The position numbers and the translations under genes were made by a program. From contig QUDE01000005.1 in NCBI GenBank assembly GCA_003477405.1, forward strand, positions 124,001-188,000: a DNA stretch of 64,000 nt, written 5' to 3'. Below, piece after piece: positions 34,549 to 44,010 of this stretch. Numbering within the stretch: position 1 is the first letter of the stretch; the number at the start of each line of letters is the position of its first letter. Source of the stretch: Ruminococcaceae bacterium AM07-15 (GTDB lineage Bacteria; Bacillota; Clostridia; Oscillospirales; Butyricicoccaceae). The notes beneath the pieces are model-generated. The model saw only the letters and a program-made list of their open reading frames with translations, had not been told where the DNA came from and searched no databases.

Positions 34549-36012
34549 TCAGATCACCATATCGATAACCTTGTCATTCTGCTCCATGGGATACTTTTCG
34601 TCCATCTCATCCAGATAGGCGTAGTAATCATCATTGGTCAGGGCCTCTTCGGCGCTGGACTCCCAAGTGGGACGGCTGCCCACAAAGTACATGATGTGAT
34701 AGCCATACTCGGTTTCCACAATGCCGGTGTCGCCCACCTGACGGCTCTCATCCAGGCACCAGTTCTTGAAGGTATCCACGAAATTGGTGCTTTCGTTGAT
34801 GCCGGTGTACAGACCGCCCTGGGAAGCGTTGCTGTCGGAAGAATGCTCCCGGGCCAGCTCAGCGAAGGAGTCCTCGGTAGCCTCTCCGGCCTTCCACTCT
34901 TCCAGCAGAGCTTCGGCCTGGGCCTTCACTTCATTCTTTGCAGCCTCGTCGCTGTCCTCTGCCACCGACAGCAGGATGTGCCGCACATCCACGCTTTCGC
35001 TGTCGTCACGATAACGGTCGATGAAATACACAACGCTGTAATTGCTGCTGATCTCCAGCACTTCCACATCGCCTTCCTTGCGGGAAGCATCCTTCACCCA
35101 GTCGATGACGGTGCCGGAAGTGGAAAGGGTGGCGCCTTCGGTCAGAGTGCCTTCGGGCTTGGAGTACTGCTCCACCTGATCCTCGGCGGCCTGCTCCTTG
35201 GCCATGTCGATAAAAGACTGCTCATCGGTGACGGCTGCGGCAAAGGCATCGGCCTTTTCCTTGGCCGCCGTCTTGGAAGCCTCGTCCTCGGCGTCAAAGA
35301 ACACCTGGAACACCCGGTAATCGGCCAGATCGAACTGATCGGCGTTTTCCGCATAGTAGCCTTCCAGATCCTCGGCAGTATACTCCTTGGCCTGGGTGTT
35401 TTCGTAATAATCCTTGCCCAGAGCATCCTTCCACAGAATCTCTTCGTATTCCTCCATGGTGATGGACACGCCGGTCACCGTCTGAAGGTACTTGGTCTCG
35501 CTGGTGTCGGACTTTTTGGCGGCGTCCTTCACAGCCTGAATATTGGCGTCGTAATTTTCCTGGCCTTCCTGGCTCATTTCATAGCCATTTTCAGTAGCTT
35601 CATTATAAAGCTCGTAGGCCACCCGGATGGTGGAATCGGTCTGCTGGCGGAAATATTCCCCAAAAGTCATATCCTCGGTGTAGTTGGCATCGTCCAGAGT
35701 GGAAGAAGTCAAACCCATAGAGGACAGATAGCTCTCATTGGAGGAGAGGAAATTGCTGCGCAGCATATTGTAATAATAGCTGTATTCCTGACCGGAGATC
35801 TTGCTGTCGCCCACGGTCATGGCGGTCATATGACGCTGCAAAGTGCCGGTGGCATACAGCAGGCCGAACACCAGAAGCACCAGCACCAAAATGGCGGCCA
35901 GACCGCAAAGGGCCTTGCGCAGGCGGCGTTTGCCCTTCTGCTCCTGCTGCTGGGCTGCCATTTGCTCCTGCTGCTGAACCCGCTCTTTTCGTGATCTTGC
36001 ACCTTTACCCAT
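34549..36012 (-). CDS. PrsA/SurA-like peptidylprolyl isomerase (parvulin), membrane-anchored
   Basis: 487 residues. The start at 36012 is chosen because GTGAGG lies 9 bases upstream; an ATG three codons earlier overlaps it. A basic, glutamine-rich cytoplasmic stretch (to about residue 30) is followed by one helix, ALCGLAAILVLVLLVFGLLYA, then a large extracytoplasmic part. An N-terminal SurA-type helical region precedes the parvulin domain, with DVRHILLSV, FAELAREHSSDSNASQGGLY, and GYHIMYFVG. It should help fold exported proteins on the outer face. Anchoring is by a helix, not a lipobox. The surface is strongly acidic. Confidence 0.88.
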   Translation of the reverse strand: MGKGARSRKERVQQQEQMAAQQQEQKGKRRLRKALCGLAAILVLVLLVFGLLYATGTLQRHMTAMTVGDSKISGQEYSYYYNMLRSNFLSSNESYLSSMGLTSSTLDDANYTEDMTFGEYFRQQTDSTIRVAYELYNEATENGYEMSQEGQENYDANIQAVKDAAKKSDTSETKYLQTVTGVSITMEEYEEILWKDALGKDYYENTQAKEYTAEDLEGYYAENADQFDLADYRVFQVFFDAEDEASKTAAKEKADAFAAAVTDEQSFIDMAKEQAAEDQVEQYSKPEGTLTEGATLSTSGTVIDWVKDASRKEGDVEVLEISSNYSVVYFIDRYRDDSESVDVRHILLSVAEDSDEAAKNEVKAQAEALLEEWKAGEATEDSFAELAREHSSDSNASQGGLYTGINESTNFVDTFKNWCLDESRQVGDTGIVETEYGYHIMYFVGSRPTWESSAEEALTNDDYYAYLDEMDEKYPMEQNDKVIDMVI

Positions 36013-36063
36013 TGAAAACATCCTCACTTCATCAATTTCGCCAAAAGGCGATGCGCAAATCAA

Positions 36064-36091
36064 ATTATAGCAAATCCTCACTGGGGATTTG
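36064..36091 (-). promoter_or_regulatory. Promoter and palindrome of the PrsA-like gene
   Basis: The minus strand carries TATAAT (plus coordinates 36064-36069). CAAATCC (36071-36077) and GGATTTG (36085-36091) form an inverted repeat in the spacer/-35 area. The -35 itself is poor, suggesting an activator- or repressor-dependent promoter. Confidence 0.62.
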
Positions 36092-36222
36092 TTACAAACA
36101 TTTAAAATTATAGGGGAAAGCCGCTGAAAAATCAAGAGGCGGCAAAAAAATGCTGGAAAAAAGCCCCGGATTGTGGTATGATTGTCTGCGGAGAAATTTT
36201 TCTGCAAAATTACAAAAAACGC

Positions 36223-36251
36223 TTGCATTCCAGGCACCTCTGTGGTAATAT
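36223..36251 (+). promoter_or_regulatory. Promoter of rpmE
   Basis: TTGCAT, 17 bases, TAATAT. Confidence 0.7.
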
Positions 36252-36299
36252 AATTTGTGCTTGTAATAATGCAATGAAGCTGATGCGAGGTGAGAAGTA

Positions 36300-36503
36300 G
36301 TGAAAGAGGGCATCCATCCCCAGTACAATCGGACCACGATCAAGTGCGCTTGCGGCGCCGAGATCGAGACAAGCTCCACCAAGGAGAACATCCATGTGGA
36401 AATTTGCAGTAATTGCCACCCCTTCTTTACCGGCAAGCAGAAGCTGGTAGATACAGGTGGACGGGTTGATCGCTTCAAGAAGAAGTTCAACATCCAGGAC
36501 TAA
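36300..36503 (+). CDS. rpmE: Ribosomal protein bL31, zinc-binding type
   Basis: 67 residues from a GTG start preceded by GAGGTGA. It begins [16 protein letters not shown] and has four cysteines in CACG and CSNCHPF, so this is the zinc-containing (C+) form. It ends [12 protein letters not shown], as is typical. It is a single-gene transcript between its own promoter and terminator. Confidence 0.97.
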   Translation: MKEGIHPQYNRTTIKCACGAEIETSSTKENIHVEICSNCHPFFTGKQKLVDTGGRVDRFKKKFNIQD

Positions 36504-36541
36504 GAGATCCAAAGTCCCCGCTGCGGCGGGGGACCGAAAAA

Positions 36542-36592
36542 GAACCGGGCCTGATCGGAACATCGTTCCATCAGGCCCGGTTCTTTTTCTCT
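36542..36592 (+). terminator. Terminator of rpmE
   Basis: GAACCGGGCCTGAT/ATCAGGCCCGGTTC with TTTTTCT. Repeat R2 copy A begins right at the end of the T-rich tail. Confidence 0.9.
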
Positions 36593-36720
36593 TGGCGGCG
36601 TGTTATTTCGGCGTAAAGCCGAAATAACCATCATTCCGGAAGGCGACGCCGCCGCTGGCTCTCGGGGAAAAACTAAGTTTTTCCCCGACCTTTTTCGCGC
36701 CCCGGGCGGGGTTATATGAG
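36592..36720 (+). repeat. Structured repeat R2, copy A
   Basis: Begins TTGGCGGCGTG directly after the rpmE terminator. It includes TTATTTCGGC/GCCGAAATAA, a GGCGGCGT/ACGCCGCC outer pairing, and TCGGGGAAAAAC/GTTTTTCCCCGA. Near-identical to the complement of 30431-30562. Confidence 0.88.
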
Positions 36721-36775
36721 GGGCCAAGTGCCTCAGAGAATCCCTGATGAGGCAGCATGCCACCGCATCCACATT

Positions 36776-36970
36776 GTGCTCCCGCACTGAGCAACAGAGC
36801 CAGGCTGGTTGTATCGAATCAGGCAAAGAGAGTATGGCCGTCCGGCCACCGGACCCCAGTGCCTGGGCTGGCAAGTCGTGCTCCCGCACTGAGAAACAGA
36901 GCCAGGCTGATTGTATCGAACCAGGCAAAGAGAGTATGGCCGTCCGGCCGTCCGGACCCCGCGGCACGCT
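36776..36970 (+). repeat. Tandem pair of repeat R3
   Basis: Two direct copies with a 102-base period (36776-36877 and 36878 on), each starting GTGCTCCCGCACTGAG, containing AACAGAGCCAGGCTG and TTGTATCGAA, and ending ...AGTATGGCCGTCCGG with a GGCCGTCCGG/CCGGACC palindrome. Relatives are found near 14880 (inverted), 30381 and 53439. No gene is seen between 36720 and 36998. Confidence 0.85.
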
Positions 36971-36998
36971 GGTCCACAACCCACAGAGCCTGGGAGAG

Positions 36999-39900
36999 TT
37001 ATACCTGCGAAGACACTCCGCCACTACTTAAAAAATAAATGACCTTTTTCAGCACCGGCTGCTGCCATACCTTCTCATAGGCCCGGGCGTAAATATCCAG
37101 TTGAGGCGCATAGCGGGCGGCGTGGGCCTCTTCCTCTCCTGGGTTTACCCGGTCGCTTTTGAAATCCAGAATAATGGCCCCCTCCGGGGTCTGGATCACC
37201 AAATCCATCACCCCGTTCATCAGAATCTCTTCTTCCTCTTCCTCCCCCAGCCCCAGTTCCTTGGGGGAGAAAAGGGCGGAAAACTGATATTCCCGCAAGC
37301 AGGGGTTCTCCCGGGCCAGCTTTCCCCATTGGGAGCAGGCAAAATCGGAAATGGCCCCCACCGGCACCCGGTCCAGGTTCTCCCCTTTCAGCTGCCCCTC
37401 TTGCAGCCGCCGTAGCTCCTGGGCGGCCCCTTCCGGCGTCAGGCAGTTTTCCAGCTGCACCAGCTGCATACACCGGTGGATCAGAGTGCCCCGGCTCATG
37501 GCCTGCTCCCGGGTCTGACCCTGATACAGCCGGATGCGGGCTTCCTGCCGCCGCCACTCCAGCCGTGGAGTGTCCTCCATGGTCACCAGAGCGGTGGGGG
37601 TCAGCTTGGAGGGCAGGCGGCTCTCCTTTTCATAGGGATATTGGAAGGCCTGCATGGCCCGATAGGGGGCCAGATCGGGCAGCGGCTCCCGCTCTTGCTT
37701 TTCGGTCTCGGTCTGCTGGGTGTCCACCTCCAGCACCGCCGGATCATAGGGCTGCACATGGCAAATCAGCTCGTCTTTCTCCCCGGAAAGGGGGAAGTCC
37801 ATGGCTCCCAGGCCGCCATAGGCCCGCAGCTCCTCTGCCCCTTTATGGCACAAAAGGGGCGCGCCCACCAACAGAGCCGCACTGCCTTGCCCGGCGCACT
37901 CCCGCCAGGGTAATTTGTCCCCCTCCAAAGCCCCCGCCCACTGGCGGATGGCCGAGACGGCATCGGGCAGGGACAAAATGAGCACCAGTTTCTCCCTGGC
38001 CCGGGTCATGGCCACATAGAGTTTCCGCTCCTCTTCCTCCCGGCTTTGGCGCAGAGCCTTGGCAAAGATGGCGTTTTCCATCTGAGTGGCCGTCTCGGTG
38101 CGCAGCTTTTCGTCCCGCAGGGAAAAGGCCACCCCCAGCTTTTTGTCGATGGCCAGGCTCTGACGCATTTCATCGGTGTTATACCGCTTGCTCAGATCGG
38201 GAAGCAGCACGATGGGAAACTCCAGTCCTTTGGAACGATGGATGCTCATCAGGGCCACCCCGTCGCCCCCTTCCGGCGGCACCCGCTCCCCTTCCTTGGC
38301 CCGCTCTTCCAGCTGACGGAGAAAACCCAACAGCCCCCGCCGCCCGGTCTTTTCATATTCCAGCCCCAGCTGATAGAACCGGTGCAGATTCCGCCGCCGG
38401 GTATTGCCTCCGTCCAGGGCCTGGAACACGCCCAGCGCCCCGGTCTCCTGGTAAATCAGGGACAACAGCTGTCCGGCCCCCAGGTCGGGAGCATACTGGC
38501 GCAGCCGGTGAAGAAGGGCCATAAACTCCTTGGCCCTTGGCAGATCGCTCTCTTTCAGAGCGTCATAGAAGTCCCCCTCCCGGCGGCTTTGCCGGATGGT
38601 GAGCAGCTCGTCCGGCGTAAAGAGGAACAAAGGCGAGCGAAGCACCGAAATGAGAGGAATATCCTGACGGGGGTTGTCGATGATGGCCAGGAAAGAGCGC
38701 ATCACCGCCATCTCCACAGTGGAAAACAGATCTCCCCCTCCGGCGGCGCAGGGGATGCCCTCTTCCTCCAGGGCCTTCTGATACAGGGGCGCTTTGGAGG
38801 TGAAGGAACTGAGCAGAATAGCCACATCCCCGGGCCTGGCCGGTCGGCTCTCTCCCTTTTCTTCCACCCGGCACTCTTTCAGAAGGGCCTTCACCCGCTT
38901 TGCGGTGAAAGCGGCTTCATAAAGGGCCTTGCCGCTTTCCTCCCCCGGCTCCTTTTCCCGCTTCATATCCAGCACCCACACTTCGGCGGGACAATTTCCC
39001 TGGTATTCCGCCCCGGGATACAGGGCCTCCCGGCTGTCGTAGTCCACGCCGCCAAAAGAACGGCTCATGGTGCGGGAAAATATAAAATTGCACAGGGACA
39101 AGACCTCCCGTCGGGAGCGGAAATTCTGGTTGAGCATCAGCCGTTTTTCCGCCCCCTGGGGATCTTTTTCGTAATCTTGATAGCTGTAATATTTGTGGAC
39201 GAAGATCTCCGGCTCGGCCAGACGGAAACGGTAGATGCTCTGCTTCACATCTCCCACCATAAACAGGCTCCCGTTCTCTCCCCGCAAGGCGGCAAAGATC
39301 TTTTCCTGCACCCCGTTGCTGTCCTGGTATTCGTCCACCAGAATCTCCCCGATGCCCTGGGCCACCTGCCGGGCCAGAGGGGTCACATTCCCCTCCTTGT
39401 CATAAAGGAGGGCCAGCGCACCGTGTTCCAGGTCGCTGAAATCCAGGGCGGCCCGCTGCTCTTTCAGCCGGCGGTACTGCTCCCGGAAAGCCTTTTCCAA
39501 CTGGATCAGCCCCCGGAGGATGGGCAAAGACCGCTCCCCCTCCTGCTGCACCGCCGAAAGGGGCCGGGAGCAGGTCTCTTCCCGCAGCCGCTCCACTTCC
39601 TGGGAAAAGCCGTCCCGCAGGGCTTTCAGCCGGTCGAGAAAATCCTTGTCCTCGCCCCGCACCGCTCCCACCCGGGGTTTCGCCCAGGCGGACAGGGCCT
39701 GATAACAGGCGTCCCAGCCCTCTTTGGCCCCTTCCCGGATGGCTTTGGCCCCTTCCAGGCAGGCGGAAAAGGCCGGGCCATAGCCCTTCTCAATGGCGGG
39801 AGAAAAAGCGATCTCCTCCAAAGCCTCCCCAAGCTTGTTCTGCCAGAAGGCCATGGCTCCATCGCATTCCGCCAGGCTCTCCTGGCAGAAGGGGGCCTGC

Positions 39901-40526
39901 GTAAGCTCGCCCCGGGCCAGGCTTTCCATGGAGGACAGGGCAAAATCCAAAAACCCCTCCGGGTTCGGATGGCTCATTAGAGAGTCGTACAGACGCAGCA
40001 CCGCCCGGCCCAAGTTCTTGTCCCCCCGCTCTTCGGCGAAATTCTCCAAAGCGGCCAGGAAATCCGGGTCCTCTCCCTGGCTTTCGTACCACTCTTCTAA
40101 GGTATCCTCCAAGGCCTGCTCCTTCAGCAGACGGCTTTCGCTCTCTTCCAGCAGCCGGAAGGCCGGGGGCAGACCCAGCAGGGCAAAATTCTGCCGCAAC
40201 AGCCCCAGGCAGAAGGAATGGACCGTCTGGATGGGAGCCGAGCCCAGCAAAGCCAGCTGACGGCGAAGACGGCGGGAGGCCGGATGCAAGGCCAGCTCAT
40301 CCAGCAGACGCTTGCCGATGCGCTGGCGCATTTCCATGGCGGCGGCATTGGTAAAGGTGACGATGAGCATCTCCCGCAGTTCCAGCCCTTCCGGCTCCAG
40401 CAGACGCCTTATCACCCGCTCCACCAGCACCGCCGTTTTGCCGCTGCCTGCGGCAGCGGCCACGATCAGGCTGCCGCCCCGGCTCTCAATGGCCTGGCGC
40501 TGTTCTTTGGTAAACTCAACGGCCAT
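36999..40526 (-). CDS. addA: ATP-dependent helicase/nuclease subunit A (AddA)
   Basis: 1175 residues. The start at 40526 follows GGAGGAAAC. UvrD-type helicase motifs: Q motif FTKEQRQAIES, Walker A AAAAGSGKTAVL, motif Ia IVTFTNAAAMEMRQRI, Walker B VDEYQDSN, GDVKQSIYRFR, and MSIHRSKGLEFPIV. The C-terminal RecB-type nuclease has GVMDLVIQTPEGAIILDFKSDRV with the D..DxK metal site. With AddB it resects double-strand ends for RecA loading. The addA start overlaps the addB end by 11 bases. The C-terminal end is slightly shorter than usual and borders the repeat cluster. Confidence 0.97.
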   Translation of the reverse strand: MAVEFTKEQRQAIESRGGSLIVAAAAGSGKTAVLVERVIRRLLEPEGLELREMLIVTFTNAAAMEMRQRIGKRLLDELALHPASRRLRRQLALLGSAPIQTVHSFCLGLLRQNFALLGLPPAFRLLEESESRLLKEQALEDTLEEWYESQGEDPDFLAALENFAEERGDKNLGRAVLRLYDSLMSHPNPEGFLDFALSSMESLARGELTQAPFCQESLAECDGAMAFWQNKLGEALEEIAFSPAIEKGYGPAFSACLEGAKAIREGAKEGWDACYQALSAWAKPRVGAVRGEDKDFLDRLKALRDGFSQEVERLREETCSRPLSAVQQEGERSLPILRGLIQLEKAFREQYRRLKEQRAALDFSDLEHGALALLYDKEGNVTPLARQVAQGIGEILVDEYQDSNGVQEKIFAALRGENGSLFMVGDVKQSIYRFRLAEPEIFVHKYYSYQDYEKDPQGAEKRLMLNQNFRSRREVLSLCNFIFSRTMSRSFGGVDYDSREALYPGAEYQGNCPAEVWVLDMKREKEPGEESGKALYEAAFTAKRVKALLKECRVEEKGESRPARPGDVAILLSSFTSKAPLYQKALEEEGIPCAAGGGDLFSTVEMAVMRSFLAIIDNPRQDIPLISVLRSPLFLFTPDELLTIRQSRREGDFYDALKESDLPRAKEFMALLHRLRQYAPDLGAGQLLSLIYQETGALGVFQALDGGNTRRRNLHRFYQLGLEYEKTGRRGLLGFLRQLEERAKEGERVPPEGGDGVALMSIHRSKGLEFPIVLLPDLSKRYNTDEMRQSLAIDKKLGVAFSLRDEKLRTETATQMENAIFAKALRQSREEEERKLYVAMTRAREKLVLILSLPDAVSAIRQWAGALEGDKLPWRECAGQGSAALLVGAPLLCHKGAEELRAYGGLGAMDFPLSGEKDELICHVQPYDPAVLEVDTQQTETEKQEREPLPDLAPYRAMQAFQYPYEKESRLPSKLTPTALVTMEDTPRLEWRRQEARIRLYQGQTREQAMSRGTLIHRCMQLVQLENCLTPEGAAQELRRLQEGQLKGENLDRVPVGAISDFACSQWGKLARENPCLREYQFSALFSPKELGLGEEEEEEILMNGVMDLVIQTPEGAIILDFKSDRVNPGEEEAHAARYAPQLDIYARAYEKVWQQPVLKKVIYFLSSGGVSSQV

Positions 40527-43500
40527 GGTGTGTTTCCTCCTCTTCTTCCTCTGTGAGACGGGCGTAGACCTCTTCCTGGGAAAGCACCCGGGCCAGCCGG
40601 GGTGCATCCTTCGCCATGGTCTCATCATAGTGGCAGGCGTCCTTGTAGGGGCAGAAATTGCACACCGACGCCCCCGGGCCGGTGACCAAAGGCCGGGCCT
40701 CAATATCCCCCCGGGTGATGAGGGCGCACAGGCGGCGCAGCTGCCGGTCCACCCCTCGGGTGAGCTTTTCCAGCCCCTCCCGGCTGGTGACCGAAGAGGT
40801 GCTCTTCAGCCCGCCCCCTTTTTTCACGCTGACGGGCAGAAAGCGGAAGTCCCCCTCCTGCCGGTCCTCCATGGCCTGCAAAATCGGCTCTTCATCCAGC
40901 ACGATGCCGATGCGCCGCAATTCTTTGCTCAGCTTTCCTTCCCCATCCTCGCCGTAACCCACCTGCACATAGGGGGTCTTGGCCGGGATATAGAGCACTC
41001 CGGCGGTCTGGATCTGCTGGGCCCCGTCTCCCAGACGCTCCCGGGCCTTTTCCAGCACCGCTTCCCTGCCAAAGCCCACCATCAGCAGATAGACGAACAT
41101 CTGCATATTGATGCCATAGAGCAGATCGGACAGATGAAAGGTCTTTTTGCCGGTTTTGTAATCGGCCACCTTCACATACAGAGTGCCATCCTGGATAAAG
41201 CCATCCAGCCGGTCGATCTTGCCGCTGAGGGTCAGTTTTACCCCGTCCCCTTCCAGCAGAATGGGCGGGTATTCTTCCCCCGGGCCGAAGGCCATCTCAA
41301 AGGCGATGGGCCGGAACTTGGACAGGCTCAGCTCCTGCCACACATCCTCCACAATGGACACCACCATCCGCTGGATGCGGCGGAAAATGGCCCGAAACCG
41401 GGGACTTTCTTCCTCCAGATGGGGCAGAGTCTTTTCCTTCACCTGGGCGATGGCCCGCAGGGCCGCTTTCCGCGGCTCCTGCTCCTCTCCCTCTTCCAGC
41501 AGCCGCACCGCCCGCTCCACCACATCGTGGAGGAAGGTGCCGGTTTCCGGCGCGCCGAAGGTGGCCCGCTTCCGCTCCTTGGCATGCAGGCCATACTCCA
41601 TGAAATAGGAAAACCGGCAAGCGGCCACCTTTTCCGCCCGGGATGCGGTGATGCGGATGCGCTTGCCGTAGGCGGCGGCCACCAGCTCCCGGGAGCGGAT
41701 GGGCCCGCGGGGAGAAACGGCATAGCGGCGCAGGGCTTCAAAATGGTTCTGCTCCTCTTCTCCCTTCTCTTCTTCCAAAGAAAGGGCGGCTCTGGCCCAG
41801 ATGTCCCCTTCTCCCTGACAGGCGGCGCAGGCCAGCTCCCAGGCCGGACGGGGAGCCAGCAGACGGAAATCCCCCGCCGGGCGGCTCATTTCCAGACCGG
41901 GAAGCAAATGAAGCATCCGCTCCACCAGATAGGAAGGGCGGCAGGCGGTGCCGCCGGAGAGGGTCTGTGGACAGAGCACCGCCAGCCGTTTGCTGGGTGC
42001 GGCAAAGGCGTGGTAGATCTGGCTCTGGGCCTCATAGGCCTGCTCTTCGGCGGTCTGGGTCAGGGTCACCCCGGCCCGCAACAGCTGATCCCGCTCCTCT
42101 TCGGTGAGCAGGCTGCCCCCGCCCACCGCCGGGGGCAAAGCCCCTTCTCGGGCCCCCAGGATGATGAGGAACTCCACCCCGGCAAAACTCTGCCGGTCAA
42201 AGGAAGCGGCCTGGACATGGTCCAGGGACACCGGAATGGCGGCCACCTGGTATTGGGAGAGCATCAGCCGCCACAGACGGCAAAACTCCCCGGCGTCCAT
42301 CTGCTGCCCGCCCATGGCGGCGGAAAACTGGCAGAGGGCCCCCTGCAAAATGTCATAGAGCTGGCTGTATTCGGCGCTCTCCCTGGCCCGGCCCTGCTCT
42401 TCCAGGCTGCGGGCCTTTTCCGAAAGGGCCTGTTCCATGCCGGTCTCCTTCAAAAAATGCTCCAGGGCCTGGGCATAGTCCGGCCCCTGACGGCTCGCTT
42501 TCAGAGCCTTTATCAGATTCTTAAAGGCCGGGGCGATCTTTTGCCGGATGTGTTCCAGTTCCAGCAAAGCCCCCGGGTCCTCCTTCGCCCCGTAGCCCCC
42601 GGGATTTTTCCGGAAGGGGGCAAAATACTGTTTGCCCCGGATGTTGTGCATCAGCACATAATTTTCCAGCTTGTCGCATTCCTCCATGGTGAGGGGAGAC
42701 AGACCACTTTTCAGATAGGCGAACACATCCTCATAGCCCATGCCCTGACAGGCAGCCAGCAAAGCTCCCTGCTGGGCGGCCAGCACCGGCTTTTGCAAAA
42801 TGTCGCTTTTCTCTCCCAGGAACAAAGGCACCTGCCATTTCTGGAAGGCGCTTTCCAGCAGCGGAGCGTAGGTCTCCATATCGGAACAGGCCACCACCAT
42901 GTTCCGGCAGCGCATCCCCTCTCCCATGGCCTTGCGACAAAGGGATGCGGCAAATTCGCATTCCTCCTGGGGGTCCGAAAGGGTGTAAACATTTACCCCT
43001 TGCCAGGCATTTTCCGTGGGAGTGGCGGCATAATCAAAGAGATCCCGCTCCAGCACGGAGAGGGCCGGTGGGTGATCCCCTTCCTTCCGCTGCAAAGGAC
43101 ACACTTTGAGAGGGCGGTTGATTTTTTGGCAGATCCCGGCCAGACGCTGCAAAAATTTCTCCTGCTCCAGAAAAAGACGGTCTTCTTTTTCCCAAAGCAG
43201 GGCAAAAGCGGCGGAGTGGCATTTTTCCAGCAGGGCTTCCACAATACTCCGCTCCTGGGCGGTCATGCCCGAAAAGCCGTCAAAATAAAGATCCCACCCC
43301 CGGCCAAAGTCCGATGGGCCCAGGGCCTCCAAACAGGCCGTCAGCAGATCTTTGTCATCCAGAGGAAGGTCTTTTGTCACATTCTGATAGGCGGCGTAGC
43401 AAAGAGAAAGGTCACGGACTTTACTCCGGCTCTCCCCCAGGCTTTCGGCAGCCTGGGCCAGATCCTCCGGAGCCACCTGGCAGCTTTTCAGCTCGCTTAC

Positions 43501-43860
43501 CAGCTCCAGCATACCCCCGGCCAGCTCCGGCCGGGCCGAGAGAGAAAAATGGGTCAGACTGTCCCCGCAAAGAGAAAGGGCCCGGTGCATAGCCAGCACC
43601 CGGCCGCCGCCATCCAGCAGCGCAGGCGGGTGTCCCCCCTCCCTCAGCACACGCTGGGCCAGACGCTTGAAGGTGAGCACTTCGGCAAAACGGGCAATGG
43701 GGTTGCCTTGGGACTGGAGCAGCCGCCGTTCGCTTTCGTGGGAAAGCATTTCGGGCACGATCAACAGCTGCCGCCGTCCGGCCCTGGCCCCCTCCCCCAT
43801 GGCAGAAAGCAGGGCCTCGGTTTTGCCGCACCCGGCCCGGCCGGTGTAAATGGTCACCAT
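40516..43860 (-). CDS. addB: ATP-dependent helicase/nuclease subunit B (AddB)
   Basis: 1114 residues. The start at 43860 follows GGGGGAGG; the longer frame lacks a ribosome site. Walker A is TGRAGCGKTEALL at the N-terminus. The C-terminal nuclease domain has a DYKTGKKTFHLSDLLYG active site and the iron-sulfur staple: one Cys in AACRFSYFMEYGL and three in CNFCPYKDAC. It recognises Chi-like sites and cuts the 5' strand in the AddAB complex. It is the first gene of the addBA pair. Confidence 0.96.
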   Translation of the reverse strand: MVTIYTGRAGCGKTEALLSAMGEGARAGRRQLLIVPEMLSHESERRLLQSQGNPIARFAEVLTFKRLAQRVLREGGHPPALLDGGGRVLAMHRALSLCGDSLTHFSLSARPELAGGMLELVSELKSCQVAPEDLAQAAESLGESRSKVRDLSLCYAAYQNVTKDLPLDDKDLLTACLEALGPSDFGRGWDLYFDGFSGMTAQERSIVEALLEKCHSAAFALLWEKEDRLFLEQEKFLQRLAGICQKINRPLKVCPLQRKEGDHPPALSVLERDLFDYAATPTENAWQGVNVYTLSDPQEECEFAASLCRKAMGEGMRCRNMVVACSDMETYAPLLESAFQKWQVPLFLGEKSDILQKPVLAAQQGALLAACQGMGYEDVFAYLKSGLSPLTMEECDKLENYVLMHNIRGKQYFAPFRKNPGGYGAKEDPGALLELEHIRQKIAPAFKNLIKALKASRQGPDYAQALEHFLKETGMEQALSEKARSLEEQGRARESAEYSQLYDILQGALCQFSAAMGGQQMDAGEFCRLWRLMLSQYQVAAIPVSLDHVQAASFDRQSFAGVEFLIILGAREGALPPAVGGGSLLTEEERDQLLRAGVTLTQTAEEQAYEAQSQIYHAFAAPSKRLAVLCPQTLSGGTACRPSYLVERMLHLLPGLEMSRPAGDFRLLAPRPAWELACAACQGEGDIWARAALSLEEEKGEEEQNHFEALRRYAVSPRGPIRSRELVAAAYGKRIRITASRAEKVAACRFSYFMEYGLHAKERKRATFGAPETGTFLHDVVERAVRLLEEGEEQEPRKAALRAIAQVKEKTLPHLEEESPRFRAIFRRIQRMVVSIVEDVWQELSLSKFRPIAFEMAFGPGEEYPPILLEGDGVKLTLSGKIDRLDGFIQDGTLYVKVADYKTGKKTFHLSDLLYGINMQMFVYLLMVGFGREAVLEKARERLGDGAQQIQTAGVLYIPAKTPYVQVGYGEDGEGKLSKELRRIGIVLDEEPILQAMEDRQEGDFRFLPVSVKKGGGLKSTSSVTSREGLEKLTRGVDRQLRRLCALITRGDIEARPLVTGPGASVCNFCPYKDACHYDETMAKDAPRLARVLSQEEVYARLTEEEEEETHHGR

Positions 43861-44010
43861 ATCATAAACCTCCCCCAAAGAGATAGGCAATCTTATGCCA
43901 TAAAGCATCCGCAAAATAACGGATTGATCATGCTATTATACCATCTTCCCGGGAGAAGCAGCAACAGCCCCCGCCGGGGAAACCCGGCGGGGGCAAAACA
44001 AAACAACCTA

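Noticed and set aside
36592..36720. R2 considered as a group IIC intron or its fragment
   Set aside because: Position after terminators fits, but no domain V-like hairpin, exon-binding features or reverse transcriptase could be seen.
36776..36970. Tandem repeats that might be a CRISPR array
   Set aside because: The repeat unit is 102 bases with no unique spacers between copies, only two copies, and no cas genes nearby. It matches the dispersed R3 family.
38046..39980. A 644-codon open frame on the plus strand
   Set aside because: Antisense to addA helicase motifs; no independent evidence.
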